Assembly (NCBI RefSeq): GCF_902635505.1
Contig: NC_045426.1
Location: 65,195,007-65,259,006, forward strand
Direction of reading: 5' to 3'
Length of the DNA: 64,000 nt
Origin: Sarcophilus harrisii
Taxonomy: Eukaryota; Chordata; Mammalia; Dasyuromorphia; Dasyuridae
Part shown: positions 1-11,784 of the stretch, one piece after another
Position numbering within the stretch: position 1 is the first letter of the stretch
How the letters are laid out: every line of letters starts with the position of its first letter
Made by a program: the position numbers and the translations under genes
Notes under the pieces: model-generated
Seen by the model: only the letters and a program-made list of their open reading frames with translations
Databases searched by the model: none
Told to the model about the DNA's origin: nothing

Positions 1-104
1 TGTTTAAATGAACATTGATCAGTGATAAGGTCATGATCCAGAAGAGATGGCTGAATACTTCCATAGTGTTCACAACCAATGCTAAAATCACTATTTACAG
101 CTCA

Positions 105-415
105 GGTTGAAATCTACCTCTCTCTACTTAAACTTCCAACTGAAGAAGAGGCATTGAATGCCATTAAGCTCCTCTTGTATAGCAAAGAGTCTGGTAATGA
201 TTCCATCCCAGCAAATCTATAAAGAAGGGGATGTACTGTTCATATAGAAGTTGACTGAAATTTTTCACATAATATTGCAAGAAAAGGTTATACTCCAGAG
301 CCTCTATTATCCATTTCTATACAGGAAAAGGAAACAGGTTGTCCTGTAAAAATCACAGTGAGTCTCTCTCTCTTAGTCATTGCTGGCAAGATTCTTGGCA
401 GTCCTCCTTAATCAT
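105..415 (+). mobile_element. RTE-type LINE remnant, start of RT domain
   Basis: Reading the + strand gives decayed matches to the RTE/BovB reverse transcriptase start: EEALNAIKLL, then SGNDSIPANL (family pattern GPDGIPAE), a stretch like EIFH, then a block ending LLVIAGKIL. Stops and frame changes show it is long dead. Only the N-terminal part of RT is present, and it may continue left of the window. Confidence 0.75.
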
Positions 416-1377
416 CTGGTCCTTCATCTGGAAATTGGGTAGGTATGGGGGTTAAATATAATCTCTTTCTTCTATGCACACACATATGCACACCCAAATA
501 TACAAATACATATATATAGCTATGCCTATAATGTATATTCAGGATATTCCAAAAGCCTCAGTGCAGGTAAGCTGCATTAAGACTTCTGAAGCTCTATCTA
601 TCTATCTACCTATCTACTTATCTACTTATCTATCTCTGTTAGTCTGTCTTTCTACTATATCTATTTACTTACCTATCTATAGATATAGCTTAATAAACTT
701 TTAATGACTATATAAATATAGCAATGCCATGAAGACTTTTTATGTCATGAGAAGTTTAAAATGTGTAGAAAATACAAATCCTTCTATTTATATAAATATA
801 AATAAATAAATATAAATATATAACTATAAATATCTGTAGAAAATATAATGGTGGAACTTCTTGACTTCCACTGACTTCAGTGTTTCATTATTATTTGTAG
901 CTTATTCCATTTTGTAGATGACAAGTCATTTGGGCCTTAATGCTGTCTAGTACCATGTACGTACATTACATGGCTCTAATTGTTGGACAGAGTGCCTGGG
1001 TTAAGTTCATTGCAACACACTAGTACAGATTGATGTCATTATACGAGGAACATTACAGAAAGTGTCTTCCTGGTGATAAATCAAAGAATCAATAGAATAA
1101 CCAGAAGGGCCTTCAGAGGCCATCTAGTGCAATCCACAACTGATCTCAAATTCCTATATAAGCTCTCTAACAAAACCAATATGAATATCTTTTTTTTCCC
1201 ATAGGGGAGGAAATGGGTTCAAATTGGTCACCTTTTGAAGAAGAAAAACTTAACAGAAAGTGAATTATCCTCCAGGTAGGCTAGAAAATATTGCTTTGTT
1301 TTTAGATTATAGGAATTATAATTTGAACCTCCTTCTCTTTTTTCCTTCCTCTTCTTTTTTTCCTTTTCATTGACTTC
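416..1377. other. AT-rich DNA without a gene
   Basis: Apart from the CTAT tract and TATAAATA-rich low-complexity DNA near 780-840, only a weak L3/MIR-like phrase (about 1085-1150, on the pattern GAAGGGCCTTCAGAGG) is seen. Confidence 0.6.
586..690 (+). repeat. (CTAT)n-rich imperfect microsatellite
   Basis: Tandem CTAT/CTAC/CTTA units with interruptions. The short open frame across it is a by-product of the repeat. Confidence 0.85.
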
Positions 1378-2700
1378 TTTTTTTTATTATATTTTTTATT
1401 TACATAACATATGCATGAGTAATTTTTTTCAACATTGACCCTTCCAAAGCCTTCATTCCAAATTTTCCCCTCCTTCCTCCAACCCTCTTCTCTAGGTGGC
1501 AGGTAGTCCAATATGTTAAATTGAATATATGCATACATATTTATACAGTTTTCTTGCTGCACAAAAAAAAAAAAAAATCAGATCTAGAAAAAAAAAAAAA
1601 CTGAGAAGGAAAATAAAAATGTAAGCAAACAATAACAGAAAAAGTGACAATGCTATGTTGTGTTCCACATTCAGTTCCCATGGTTCTTTCTCTGGGTGTA
1701 GATAGCTCTCTTCATTTCTGGACAATTGGAACTGGTTTGAATCAACTCACTGTTGAAGACAACCACATCTCTCAGAATTGATCATTATATAGTCTTGTTG
1801 TTGCCGTGTACAATGATATCCTGGTTCTGCTCATTTCACTTAGCATCAGCTCATGTAAGTCTTTCCAGACCTCTCTGAAATCATCCTGTTGGTCATTACT
1901 TACAGAACAATAATATACCATAATTGATTCAGCTCTTACCCAAATGATGGCATCCACTCAGTTTCCAGTTTCTTGCCACTACAGAAAGGGCTGCCACAAA
2001 CATTTTTGTATGTCCATTTCCCTCCTTTAAGATCTCTTTAGGATATAAGACCAGTAGTAAGACTGCTGAGTCAAAGGGTATGCATAGTTTGATAACTTTT
2101 TAAGCATAGTTCCAAATTGCTCTCCAGAATGGCTGGATCCGTTTACAGTTCCACTAAAAATGTATCAGTGTCCCAGTTTTCCTACATCCCCTCCAACATT
2201 CATCATTATCTTTTCCTGTCATCTTAGTCACTCTGAGAGGTGTGTAATGGTATCTTAGAGTTGTCTTAATTTGCATTTCTCTGATCAATAGTGATTTGGA
2301 GCACTTTTTCATGTGACTAGAAGTAGTTTCAATTTCTTCATCTGAAAATTGTCTGTTCATATCCTTTGATCATTTATCAATTGGAGAATGGCTTGATTTC
2401 TTATTAATTAGAGTCAATTCTCTATATATTTTAGAGATGAGGTTTTTATCAGAGCCTTTGAATGTAAAAATGTTTCCCCAATTTATTGCTTCCCTTCTAA
2501 TCTTGTCTGTATTAGTTTTGTTTATACAAAACTTTTTAACTTTATATAATCAAAATTATCTATTTTGTGATCAATAATGATCTCTAGTTCTTCTTTGGTC
2601 ACAAATTCCTTCCTCCTCCACAGGTCTGAGAGATAAACTATCCTATGTTCTTCTAATTTATTTATAATATTATTCTTTATGCATGAACCCATCTACTTCT
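1378..2700 (-). mobile_element. LINE-1 3' end (5'-truncated), antisense
   Basis: The + strand starts with a T-rich tail and then reads through the reverse complement of a marsupial L1 3' UTR and the C-terminal part of ORF2. Minus-strand fragments include NRQFSDEEIETTSSHM, KSLLIREMQIKTTLRYHYTP and NDECWRGC, matching the L1 ORF2 C-terminal pattern KTT-RYH-TPVR...CWRGCG. Stops and frameshifts break the frame. Length is about 1.3 kb, a typical 5'-truncated insertion. Confidence 0.9.
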
Positions 2701-2847
2701 TGAATGAATATATATAAGAAGGAAATATCAGGATATCTTGATTCTCTGTTTTCATTTTCCATTGCTATATGACACAATAAAGCAATGCAGGATTTCCTGA
2801 AGTCTTTTTATTAGGCTATCTGTTGTTACTTCTATTTTGAAGACATC

Positions 2848-3098
2848 CTGAAAACATTGTTGTTCACTCATTTCAGTCATGTCCAACTCTGCGAACTCAT
2901 TTTGGGTTTTCTTGGCAGAGATAAAATGATTTGCTATTTCCTTCTCCAGCACATTTTATAGATGAGGAAACTAAGGGAAACAGGATTAAGTACCCAGGAT
3001 TACAAAGCTAGTAAGTATGAGACAGATTTGAACTCAGGAAGATGAGTCTTCCTGGAGGATTGGCATTTTATCCACTATACTACCTAGTTGCTCCCAAA
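2848..3098 (-). mobile_element. MAR1/WSINE1-type tRNA SINE
   Basis: The reverse complement has the recognised order of this marsupial SINE: tRNA-like head (CTAGGTAGTATAGTGGATAA), GAGTTCAAATCTG box B region, CACTTACTAGC-like middle, CAGTTTCC, CTGGAGAAGGAAAT, and a tail like GACATGACTGAAATGA. It appears almost full length. Confidence 0.8.
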
Positions 3099-4249
3099 AT
3101 AAAATACCATCTTTAGAATTCTGGAAAGTATCTTTTGAAATTCTCTGCCTCTTGTGGTTGTCTAATATTTCATGATTAGAAAGTTTATTGTTTATGATAC
3201 CTATAAATAAATAATGATTGTGTGTATTTAATACCATCATTTAAGATTATTTATAATCTTGATTATATTGTACAAACACTTTCCCCCTAAAAGAATAGCA
3301 AGGAATTAATTGAATTTATATAATGAACGAGAATATTGCTTAAGGGCCTTCTTAGCAGTATAATCACACGTCTCACTTTACTATTAATCTAAAATGTTTA
3401 GTATTGTTTAACTGACTAGAAGATGCCTTGTTTGACTAGTTACTCATGAGAATTCTCATGGAACACAGGATGATATTGTGTAAAGAGCATTTTGACTCTT
3501 GAAGTTCAGGAGACCTGAGTTCTATGTGAGCCTTGTCAAGTCACCTAAAGGTGGTAGGCCTCACTTTCCTCTTCCATAAAATCAGTAGTTTGGACAAGTT
3601 TGCCTCTGAAATCTATTTTAGACTTTGGGTCCTATTTTTCCCCCTTAAATGTACAACGCTAGGTTTTTAAATGAGTTTTTTGAATAGCTCCATCCAGATG
3701 CAAAGACTCTTTATATGCTTCTAGATATTCAGTTAACTATATATGAAATTTGCTCACAAGTTTCTGTATTCAATCGGCTATACTAGTATAACTGCTTTAA
3801 ACCCTAATTCCTGGAGGTATAACTATCTGGTTCCTAAAAGGCTTTTGTGCTGCCCTCTACTGTTTAGAAGTGAGTATTTAACTGTAAAGAAGTCACATTC
3901 AGAATGTATCTTGAATATTTGTTAAATGAGCATCATGATCATGCTTCATGATCACACAAGCTTTGACAACAGGTCCTGTGAAAAATGTCTACCATTTCCA
4001 TTCTGACTTCATTAGTATTTATGAGTAGAACTCATAGAACTGTTGATTATGCAATTAGTGCTGTGATTTTATTTCCATACAGAATATCAAATTCAGATGA
4101 TCAAAGCAAGATGGTATCAGCTATTATAGATACTTCTGGATTCTATTCTGCTAGATTTTAAATGACATTCTCTTGGTGTGGCCCTTCTGACAGAATCTGT
4201 ATTCTTAGATCTGTTAGTGGAATAGCAATAGATCTGAAGATGTTCTGTC
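3099..4249. other. No gene; one MIR-type fragment at 3484-3625
   Basis: A MIR-like SINE (+), with GACCTGAGTTCTATGTGAGC, a GTCAAGTCACCT block and a CATAAAAT-like block, occupies about 3484-3625. The rest is AT-rich sequence in which I see nothing recognisable. Confidence 0.5.
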
Positions 4250-4955
4250 TTTCCATGACATCTTTTCGTTGTTGTTTGCTGGCATTTTGTTTTCTTTCTC
4301 ATTTTTTCCTTTTTAATCTGATTTTTCTTGTATTGTATACAACAATAAGATAGTTGTATAAATATGTATACATATATTTGTAATGGGCTGAGGTTTGAGT
4401 TGATGCACTGAGGTCCCAAGTACGAGAGGCTAAATGGTAATTGGGCTATACTCTATTAATATACATGATTGGATAAAGAATGGCCCCGCCCACTCTCTGT
4501 GCAAGTCCTGATTGTTGTATAGGAAATGACGATTTGGGTGGGTGGAGGCAGAGAGAGACAGGAAGAGAAGCTGGGAGAGATTGATCCGGGGTTCTATGCT
4601 CCTAGCTGCTGGTCATGTGGCTGTTGGTCTAGCTAGCTTCTTGACTCAGCTGCACACATTGCTATTGCCCATTCTCTACCACCTCCGATCTTTCTTCACT
4701 GAGAATAAAGACTGACGATTTTCCCCTAATCTGAATTTCTGACACTGGCTGATCTTAAAATACGCGGTCATCACATATATTGGATTTAACATATTTTTAC
4801 CATGTTTAATTTATATTGGATTACTTGCCATCTAGGGGAGAGAGGGAGGAAGGGGGGGAAAATTTGGAACACAAGGTTTTGCAAGGGTCAATGTTGAAAA
4901 ATTATCCATGCATATGTTTTAAAAAATAAAAAGCTTTAACTAAAAAAAGAAAAAT
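4250..4955 (+). mobile_element. LINE-1 3' UTR, split by a solo LTR
   Basis: The two parts, 4250-4378 and 4776-4955, join smoothly into a marsupial L1 3' UTR: TTTTTCCTTTTTAATCTGAT, TATGTATACATATATT, GGATTTAACAT, the GA/G-rich block, GGAACACAAGGTTTTGCAAG, the AATTATCCATGCATATG block and an A-rich end with AATAAAAAGC. ORF2 is absent, so this is a short 3' fragment. The solo LTR at 4379-4775 interrupts it. Confidence 0.85.
4379..4775 (+). mobile_element. Solo LTR of a retrovirus-like element (fossil)
   Basis: A 397-bp unit begins TG (TGTAATGGGC) and ends CA (GGTCATCACA), flanked on both sides by the perfect 6-bp repeat TATATT (4373-4378 and 4776-4781). An AATAAA at 4704-4709 in the 3' third gives the + orientation. 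No internal region is present, so it is a recombined solo LTR. A 6-bp target duplication suggests the class II (ERV2/K-like) group, by inference. It is younger than the L1 it interrupts. The matching TSD suggests a moderate age. Confidence 0.85.
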
Positions 4956-5078
4956 CTTGTATTACAAATTCCTCCCTTTCCCCCCCTTCCTTTTCCCTAA
5001 CCCCTCCCTTAGACAGCAAGTAATCCAATATATGTTTAATGTGCAGTTCTTCTATACATATTTCCACAATTATTATGC
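4951..5078 (-). mobile_element. LINE-1 3' UTR fragment, antisense, abutting the + L1
   Basis: The + strand reads the reverse complement of the same L1 3' UTR: CAAATTCCTCCCTTTCCC, TAGACAGCAAGTAATCCAAT, TTCTTCTATACATATTTCCA. It closely matches 52830-52950. It starts directly after the A-rich end of the + strand L1, so the two fragments lie tail to tail. Confidence 0.75.
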
Positions 5079-5989
5079 TTGGCAGCATTTTAAATGGTGT
5101 GATTGGTTCAGTCAAGAGGCACTTTTGGAGAGTTACATTGTGGGTGACTGGTATAACATGCAGATGTGCAACATGGAAACTAATTCAGAATTAGGTATTG
5201 TAACAAATGGCATAGCCCTTCAATATAAGTAGCAAGGCCCTTACCAGGCTCATGGTTTCCTTTGTGAGATATAAATCTCTGAACAGGGACTGATGGAAGT
5301 GATGATAAAGTATGTTCTCATTAATTCTAAAATTCACCAAATGTGTGATCTTAGGTAAATCAGGATACTGAGAAATTTTATTATATGGAACATATGATTA
5401 GATAGCATGCTTCTGTTCAGGGTTTCCTATCTTGGCTTTCAGCCTAGTCATTCTGTATAAAAATCCCATTAAACTGTTGACATCAAATTTGTCTATATAC
5501 TTCAAAGTACTCATTGACAGGGTTTGCTTAGATTTTAGGGCATTTGTTCAATTAAATCTAGCCAGCTGCCTTTCTTTGGCTTGCAAACTAAGAATTTGTA
5601 GGTTATATATTTTAAGTTAAGTTTTATTGGAGCACAGCCAAGCTGATTCATTTTATGTATTATCTATGGCATATGCAACTGCAGAGTTGAGTAGTTATGA
5701 CAGAGACCATATGTGGCTCTCTCATCATTTTTACACTGCTGCTTAACATGCTACAAATTTCAGTGACACAGTTATAACTCAACTGTTTCAAGTGCACATG
5801 TGTTGCCATACTGCAACATTATTTTATTTTTATTACCATTGCATATTGATCATGTCAAAAGAAGAGAAAAAAATATTACAATTTTTTGAGCTCAGGGCCA
5901 AGACTGAATATTTTTTTTTCCAAATAAGGACTGGCCTCAGCAACTAATATTGAACACTGAATGGCTTGGGAATTAGCTTTTGCTGCAAA
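5079..5989. other. No gene; hAT-like DNA transposon remnant at about 5634-5930
   Basis: 5079-5633 shows nothing recognisable. About 5634-5930 resembles a hAT-Charlie-like element shared with eutherians: phrases like TTATTGGAGCACAGCCAAGC, TGTATTATCTATGGC and GCAGAGTTGAGTAGTTATGA followed by CAGAGACCATATG. No transposase frame survives. The family name is tentative. Confidence 0.45.
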
Positions 5990-6475
5990 CAGTTTTTAAA
6001 TCAGATTTGTTTATGCAAAATATTTTAAATTCTATTTAACCAATATTGTCCAATATATCTTTTATGAATTTCTGTATCAAATTTAATTATAAACTCTTCC
6101 CTCCTCCAGAGTCAAAAGATAATTTCTTCCTTCCTCCTCTAATTTATAATATGATCTTTTATATCTAGGTCATATGGTATATAGTATGAGGTATAGTTCT
6201 AAAGCTAATTTCTGACAGACTGCTATCCAGTTTTGCCAGTACTTTTTAAAAAAAATCAAATAGTAAATCCTCCCCCAGTAACCATCTTTGGGTTTGTCAA
6301 TCATTACACTGAAGGCTTTTTTTTTTTTTTTTGCCTTTGTATATATAGTGTCCCTAATCTGTTCCACTGATCAATCTTTTTTTTTTTTTTAAATCAGTTG
6401 CAAATTGTTTTAATGAATACTATTTTGTAGTATAATTTGAGATTGCTCAAGTGCATTTTCCTGGAAGATTCTTTC
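5990..6475 (-). mobile_element. Old LINE-1 ORF2 fragment, antisense
   Basis: The minus strand at 6170-6367 gives NWIAVCQKLALELYLILYT, matching the L1 ORF2 region NW...KLGIDPHLTLYT seen in the L1 at 7.1-8.8 kb. Further antisense phrases (GTTTATGCAAAATATTTT) agree. The fragment is strongly decayed and T-runs interrupt it at 6310 and 6378. Confidence 0.65.
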
Positions 6476-7079
6476 ATAATGTTAGTCCCCTTTCTTCAAC
6501 TGGTGAGTTCTTTCTGAGGTCCCTCATTTTGGGGATAGACTTACCTGACTTGGTATATATACTTGGAAAAGACTTATAATTAAATATGGATACATATACT
6601 TTTCTATGTTCAATTACTTGTTTCAATGAAAACACAAAGTTAGAGAAAATATGTTATAGGGAGTATTTACAAAGAAATAGAACCAAACAAGGAAGAACCA
6701 AAGTTTCTTTGGAAGAGCTAACTAGGTCAAACATTAGCTGATTCAGTAGATGAAGACATTGAAAGTGCAGGACTTTAAGGTGAGCAAGAAATGGGGTATG
6801 CCTGTTATCAATCTACTAATATTATAGTGAGGTTGAGAACACTCTGGTGGAATTTAGTTTAAATTTCCTCCTAATTAATGCCAATTTTTTGGGGGGGGAT
6901 AATGTTGCCAACATTATGTATGATATAGCTATACATATTAATTCAGAGAAGGGAAAGACTGTGACTATTCTTTTTTGTATTGTCATATGCCAGGAAATCA
7001 TTGAAAGGGACATTACGAGAAAAAAATTAGTCATAAGAGTGAAATGAAAAGAAACCCCCCCCCAAAAAATACATTTCCT
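6476..7079. other. No gene recognised
   Basis: AT-rich sequence with G and C homopolymer runs at about 6892 and 7057. Two short opposed open frames at 6822-7047 have no recognisable similarity. Confidence 0.5.
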
Positions 7080-8793
7080 TCATATGGAAAAAACAAAAGG
7101 GCAAGAATTTCAAGGGAACTAATAAAAAAAAAAATCAAATGAAGGTGGCCTAGCTATACCAGATCTAAAATTATATTATAAAGCAGCAGTTACCAAAAGC
7201 ATTTGGTATTGGCTAAGAAATAGACTAGTTGATCAGTGGAATAGGTTAGGTTCAAAAGACAAAACAGTCAATAACTTTAATAATCTAGTGTTTGACAAAC
7301 CCAAAGACCTCAGGTTTTGGGATAAGAACTCACTGTTTGACAAAAATTGCTGGGAAAATTGAAAATTAGTATGGCAGAAACTAGGCATTGACCCACACTT
7401 AACACTGTACACCAATATAAGGTCAAAATGAGTTCATGATCTAGGCATAAAAAATGAGATTATAAATAAATTAGAAGAACATAGGATAGTTTACCTCTCA
7501 GACCCGTGGAAGAGAAAGGAATTTATGACCAAAGAAGAATTAGAGATCATTATTGATCACAAAATAGACAATTTTGATTATATTAAATTGAAAAGTTTTT
7601 GTACAAACAAAACTAATGCAGACAAGATTAGAAGGGAAGCAATAAACTGGGAAAACATTTTTATATTCAAAGATTCTGATAAAAACCTCATCTCTAAAAT
7701 ATATAGGGAATTGTCTCAAATTTATAAGAAATCAAGCCATTTTCAAATTGAAATGAACACACAATTCTCAAATGAAGAAATTGAAACTATTTCTAGCCAT
7801 ATGAAAAGATGCTCCAAGTCATTATTAATTAGAAAAATGAAAATTAAGACAGCTCTGAGATACCACCACACACCTGTCAGATTGGCTAGAATGACAGGGA
7901 AAGAAATGTGGAATGTTGGAGGGCATGTAGGAAAACTGGGACACTGATATATTGTTGGTGGAATTGTGAACACATCCAGCCATTCTGGAGAGCGATTTGG
8001 AACTATGCTCAAAAAGTTATCAAACTGTGCATATTGATCCAGCAGTGTTTCTACTGGGTTTATATCCCAAAGAAATCTTAAAGGAGGGAAAGGGACCTGT
8101 ATGTGCAAGAATGTTTGTGGCAGCCCTCTTTGTAGTGGCCAGAAACTGGAAACAGAGTCGATGCTCATCAATTGGAGAATGGCTGAACAAATTGTGGTAT
8201 ATGAATATTATGGAATATTATTATTCAGTAAGAAATGACCAGCAGGATGATTTCAGAAAGGCCTGGAGAGACCTAGAGACCTGGAGACACTAGCAACGGA
8301 TGCTAGTGAAAGGAGCAGGACCAGGAGATCATTATATACCTCAACAATAATATTATATGACAATCAATTCTGATGGGCACGGCCCTCTTCGGCAATGAGA
8401 TGAACCAAATCAGTTCCAATAGAGCAATAATGAACTGAAGCAGCTACACCCAGGGAAAGAACTCTGGGAGATGACTCTGAACCACTACATAGAATTTCCA
8501 ATCCCTCTATTTTTATCCACCTGCATTTTTGATTTCCTTCACAGCTTAATTGTTCACTATTTCTAAGTCCGATTCTTTTTGTACAGCAAAATAACTATAT
8601 GGACATGTATGCATATATTGTATTGAACTTATGTTTTAACATGTTTAACATGTATTGGTCAACCTGCCATATGGGGGAGGGGTTGGGGGGAAGGAAGGGA
8701 AAAATTGGAACAAAAGGTTTTGCAATTGTCAATGCTGAAAAATTACCCATGCACATATTTTGTAAATAAAAAGCTATAGTAATAATAAAAAAA
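7080..8793 (+). mobile_element. LINE-1 3' end with ORF2 C-terminal half
   Basis: The fragment runs from late ORF2 to the poly(A). Visible phrases: [13 protein letters not shown]-like start near 7220, MTKEELEIIIDHKIDNFDYI at 7525 (open for 140 codons), CSKSLLIRKMKIKTALRYH, HTPVRLARMTGK, then in another frame KGPVCARMFVAALFVVARNW and IGEWLNKLWYMNIMEYYYS (7997-8293). A 3' UTR of about 470 nt follows, with the G-rich block and AATAAAAAGC near 8765. ORF1 and the N-terminal ORF2 are absent, and frame breaks make it inactive. Confidence 0.93.
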
Positions 8794-10444
8794 AATTTCC
8801 CTGTACTAAAGGAACTTAAAAGTACTTACCTGCAAGTACTGATTGGATATAGTTCAATAGCATAGATTAATAAATGTGATAATTAATACTGTTGAGAATC
8901 TGGGATAATTATTAAAAATCTGTCTGCTTGTCTTATCTAAACTCTGATAGTAGTAATCACAAGTGATTTCAGAGTTCCTTTATACTGAATATATCCTTTT
9001 GCTACCTGAAAGTATTTTCTTTCTACAGTTGGAAAAATAATTTCATATATGCCAACAAAACGAGGGGCTGAAACATTCACATTGAAGTATAATCAATCAG
9101 CCAAAATAATTTGGCTAATACAACTTTTTCCTGTTTTTGTTTTTTGATACAGAGGAAACTATGTTAGAGAAATAGAGCTTTTTGACTTGATGGTTTATAT
9201 TAATGTACTATTTTGTTAAAGGCAAATTACATAAGATCAATAGTAACAAATATTGCCCAAATTTATGGGAATTATATTAAAACAGCTCTGGGAGGAGCTC
9301 ATAGCTCATAGTCCTTTGCTTTGGGCCAATAGACCATTTACACATCTGTCTATGTGCATCCCAGAGCCTTCCATGTTAAATAGAAATTCTTAACTAAATA
9401 TTTCCATTTACTTATTTTTAAAAAATAACTCATGTTCCAAATGTATACATACTTAGCAACTATATTACAGTACGGAAGAAGAGCATTGGATTTGGAATCA
9501 GAAGATCTGAGCTTGGTTCTAACAATTATTGGATCCTGAGATCCTAGAGCTAGAAGGGACAGCATACAAGAAGTCAATTGTTCAAACCTCATATTTTACA
9601 GATGAGGAAATAGAGGCCCAAATAAGTTGAAATGACTTGTCTAAGGATACAAATAGTAAACTCACTAGCAGCAAATCCATGGGTAACTCGGCTTTCCTCT
9701 CTGAATCTGTTTCTTCATCTGTTAAATGGGGAGGGGTAATCAAATAACAAATATTTATTAAGAGCTATAATTTACATGGCAGGATTATTTGTTTATGGAT
9801 GAAAAAAAGGTGACATTTGGCCCCACTCTATGGTGGGGAGATTATACATTCTGTACTTGATTTTAATTAAAGGCTAAGCATAGAATAAAGAGAAGAGATT
9901 TGGATTTGAAACCATAAAACTTTAGAATTCATGGTAGTTCTTTTCCTTACTACTCATGTGATCTTGGACAAGCCTCTTCACCTCATTTGTCTCATCTGTG
10001 AAATGAAAAGTTTGGACTAGATCACAGAATTTTAGATTTGGAAAACACATCAGTGATCACTGAGTCCAACCCATATATCTCCAAAGCATCACAATTTCAA
10101 CATACTTAACTTGTCCAACCATTGCTTAATTTTTAGATGATTTCAAAGGTCTGACAAGGACTTATCTCACAAGGTCATTGTGACAATCTGAAATAATGCA
10201 TGCAATAAATAGTGTTCTGCAGGCTGCAAAATGCCATCAACTGGTAGCTTTATATTAAAGTTACAGTGAAATAGACATTTGGGGGTTTAATGGTACCTTT
10301 GTATAAGGATAAAGCAAATGGTCAGGAGAAAGTGAAAAATGCACATAACTGGTCATTTTGCCTTCATGATGTTCAAAAGGAAAATTGTTAGATAATTTGC
10401 TTGATGTATTTGTGATTCATCTCTTTCAAATCATATAGGTGACT
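8794..10444. other. No gene; MIR-type fragments
   Basis: A decayed MIR-like SINE lies at about 9470-9690 (head on +, then a segment on the pattern TTTTACAGATGAGGAAA). A second, on +, lies at about 9870-10075 with CTCATGTGATCTTGGACAAG and CATCTGTGAAATGAAAA. A short L2-like phrase (ATTTATTAAGAGC) occurs near 9750. The rest is unassigned AT-rich DNA. Confidence 0.5.
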
Positions 10445-10672
10445 GTGGATAAAGAGCCAAGACCTAAAATCAAGAATTGTGTCTAACTCAAACACAATAA
10501 TTGTATGATTCTGGGTCTGTTACTTTCTCTCTCTCAATCTCAGTTTCCACATCTGTAAAATAGAGATAATGATAACTATCCCTTGAAACTTTTCTGATCA
10601 TCAAATGAAATAATATATGTAAAGCACTGTGCTTACCTCAGAGCACTATATAAATGCTAACTATTACTATGT
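10445..10672 (+). mobile_element. MIR SINE
   Basis: The 3' two-thirds of a MIR is clear: a CAGTTTCCACATCTGTAAAA block, AATGATAACTATC, AATGAAATAATATATGTAAA, then GCACTATATAAATGCTAACT. The tRNA-like head is decayed. Confidence 0.75.
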
Positions 10673-11784
10673 TCCAACTACTGAAACTAACTACAAAAAA
10701 GTAAAAAGGAAAGAAAAATGAAAGTGAATTAAAAAGGCTTTGGATATAAATCTTTTAAAATGTTTTACTATGTATTATTTTTTAATTTAATAGAATATAG
10801 AGATACAGAAAAGAAAAATAAAACAAACAACCAAACAACAACAACAACAAAAACCCAGAATGCTGTCATGTACCCAGAAGAATATTAGGAGGATTCAAAA
10901 TATAACAATGAATTTCAAATTCAATAAATGAAATTATATTCATGAATATCCATCTTTTCTTTACTTCCTTGTAGGTTATTTTGTTCTCTACTGTGAACTT
11001 TTTAAACTTTATTCTTTTTTTTTCCTTTCATCTCCACTAATTTCCCCCAAGCAGGCTATAGTTAAGCACAGCTATAATTTAATAGCTAAATATATTTAAC
11101 ATACACACACACACATTCATATACATTCACACCCATTCACAGACCCACACACATATGCATATATGTCTCTATATACATACATACATAGGGCAACATGTAT
11201 ACATATCTACATATACTCAAACATACACACACATATATATACCCATTAACCCATATGTAAACATGAACTTAAAACAATATTAATGTGGCTGACATATAAT
11301 GTAAGTTTCTCTCTAGATTGACTATGTTTAAGATCAATGACTACTAGCAGTACTTTTTTTTTTTTTTACTATAAATTCGACTCCTGATCTATGCCATAGT
11401 GTTTATGCACATTTCTTCTTTCTTATCTTGTTTTAAGTCTTCTACTATAATTCTGTTCCTTAACTTGCTTTGCTATTATTTAAGATACCCCCCACCCATG
11501 GATCCTCATCTTTCTTCCCCTCCATCCCCCTTCTTTCTTCCCCCTCCACCCCATTTGCATCCCCATTGATTTTTCCCTCCCCCCTTATTTTTGTATAGAT
11601 TTTGAAGGGTACTATACCCATCATAGTGTGTATATATATGTATATATATATATATATATATAGCTATTTAATCCATTCCCAAAAGTGAGTAGGTTTTCAG
11701 AACTAAGAGTTTTCCTCCCCATCTCTAATGATTCTGTGCTATTCTTCCTCTATATCTCATTTGCATAAATCTTTTTTTTTGAGC
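10673..11784. repeat. Low-complexity block: A-rich, (CA)n/(TA)n and pyrimidine runs
   Basis: It contains an A/C-rich run (10800-10860), CACA/ATAC repeats (11100-11260), a T-run (11356-11368), C/T-rich DNA (11490-11590) and a (TA)n tract at about 11627-11662. No gene is seen. Confidence 0.7.

Noticed and set aside
586-690. Possible tandem-repeat array of CRISPR type
   Set aside because: It is a simple CTAT microsatellite without spacers, in a vertebrate genome.
7040-8810. Target duplication around the L1 at 7.1-8.8 kb (ATTTCC-like words on both sides)
   Set aside because: The shared word is too short and sits within A/T-rich DNA, so chance is likely.
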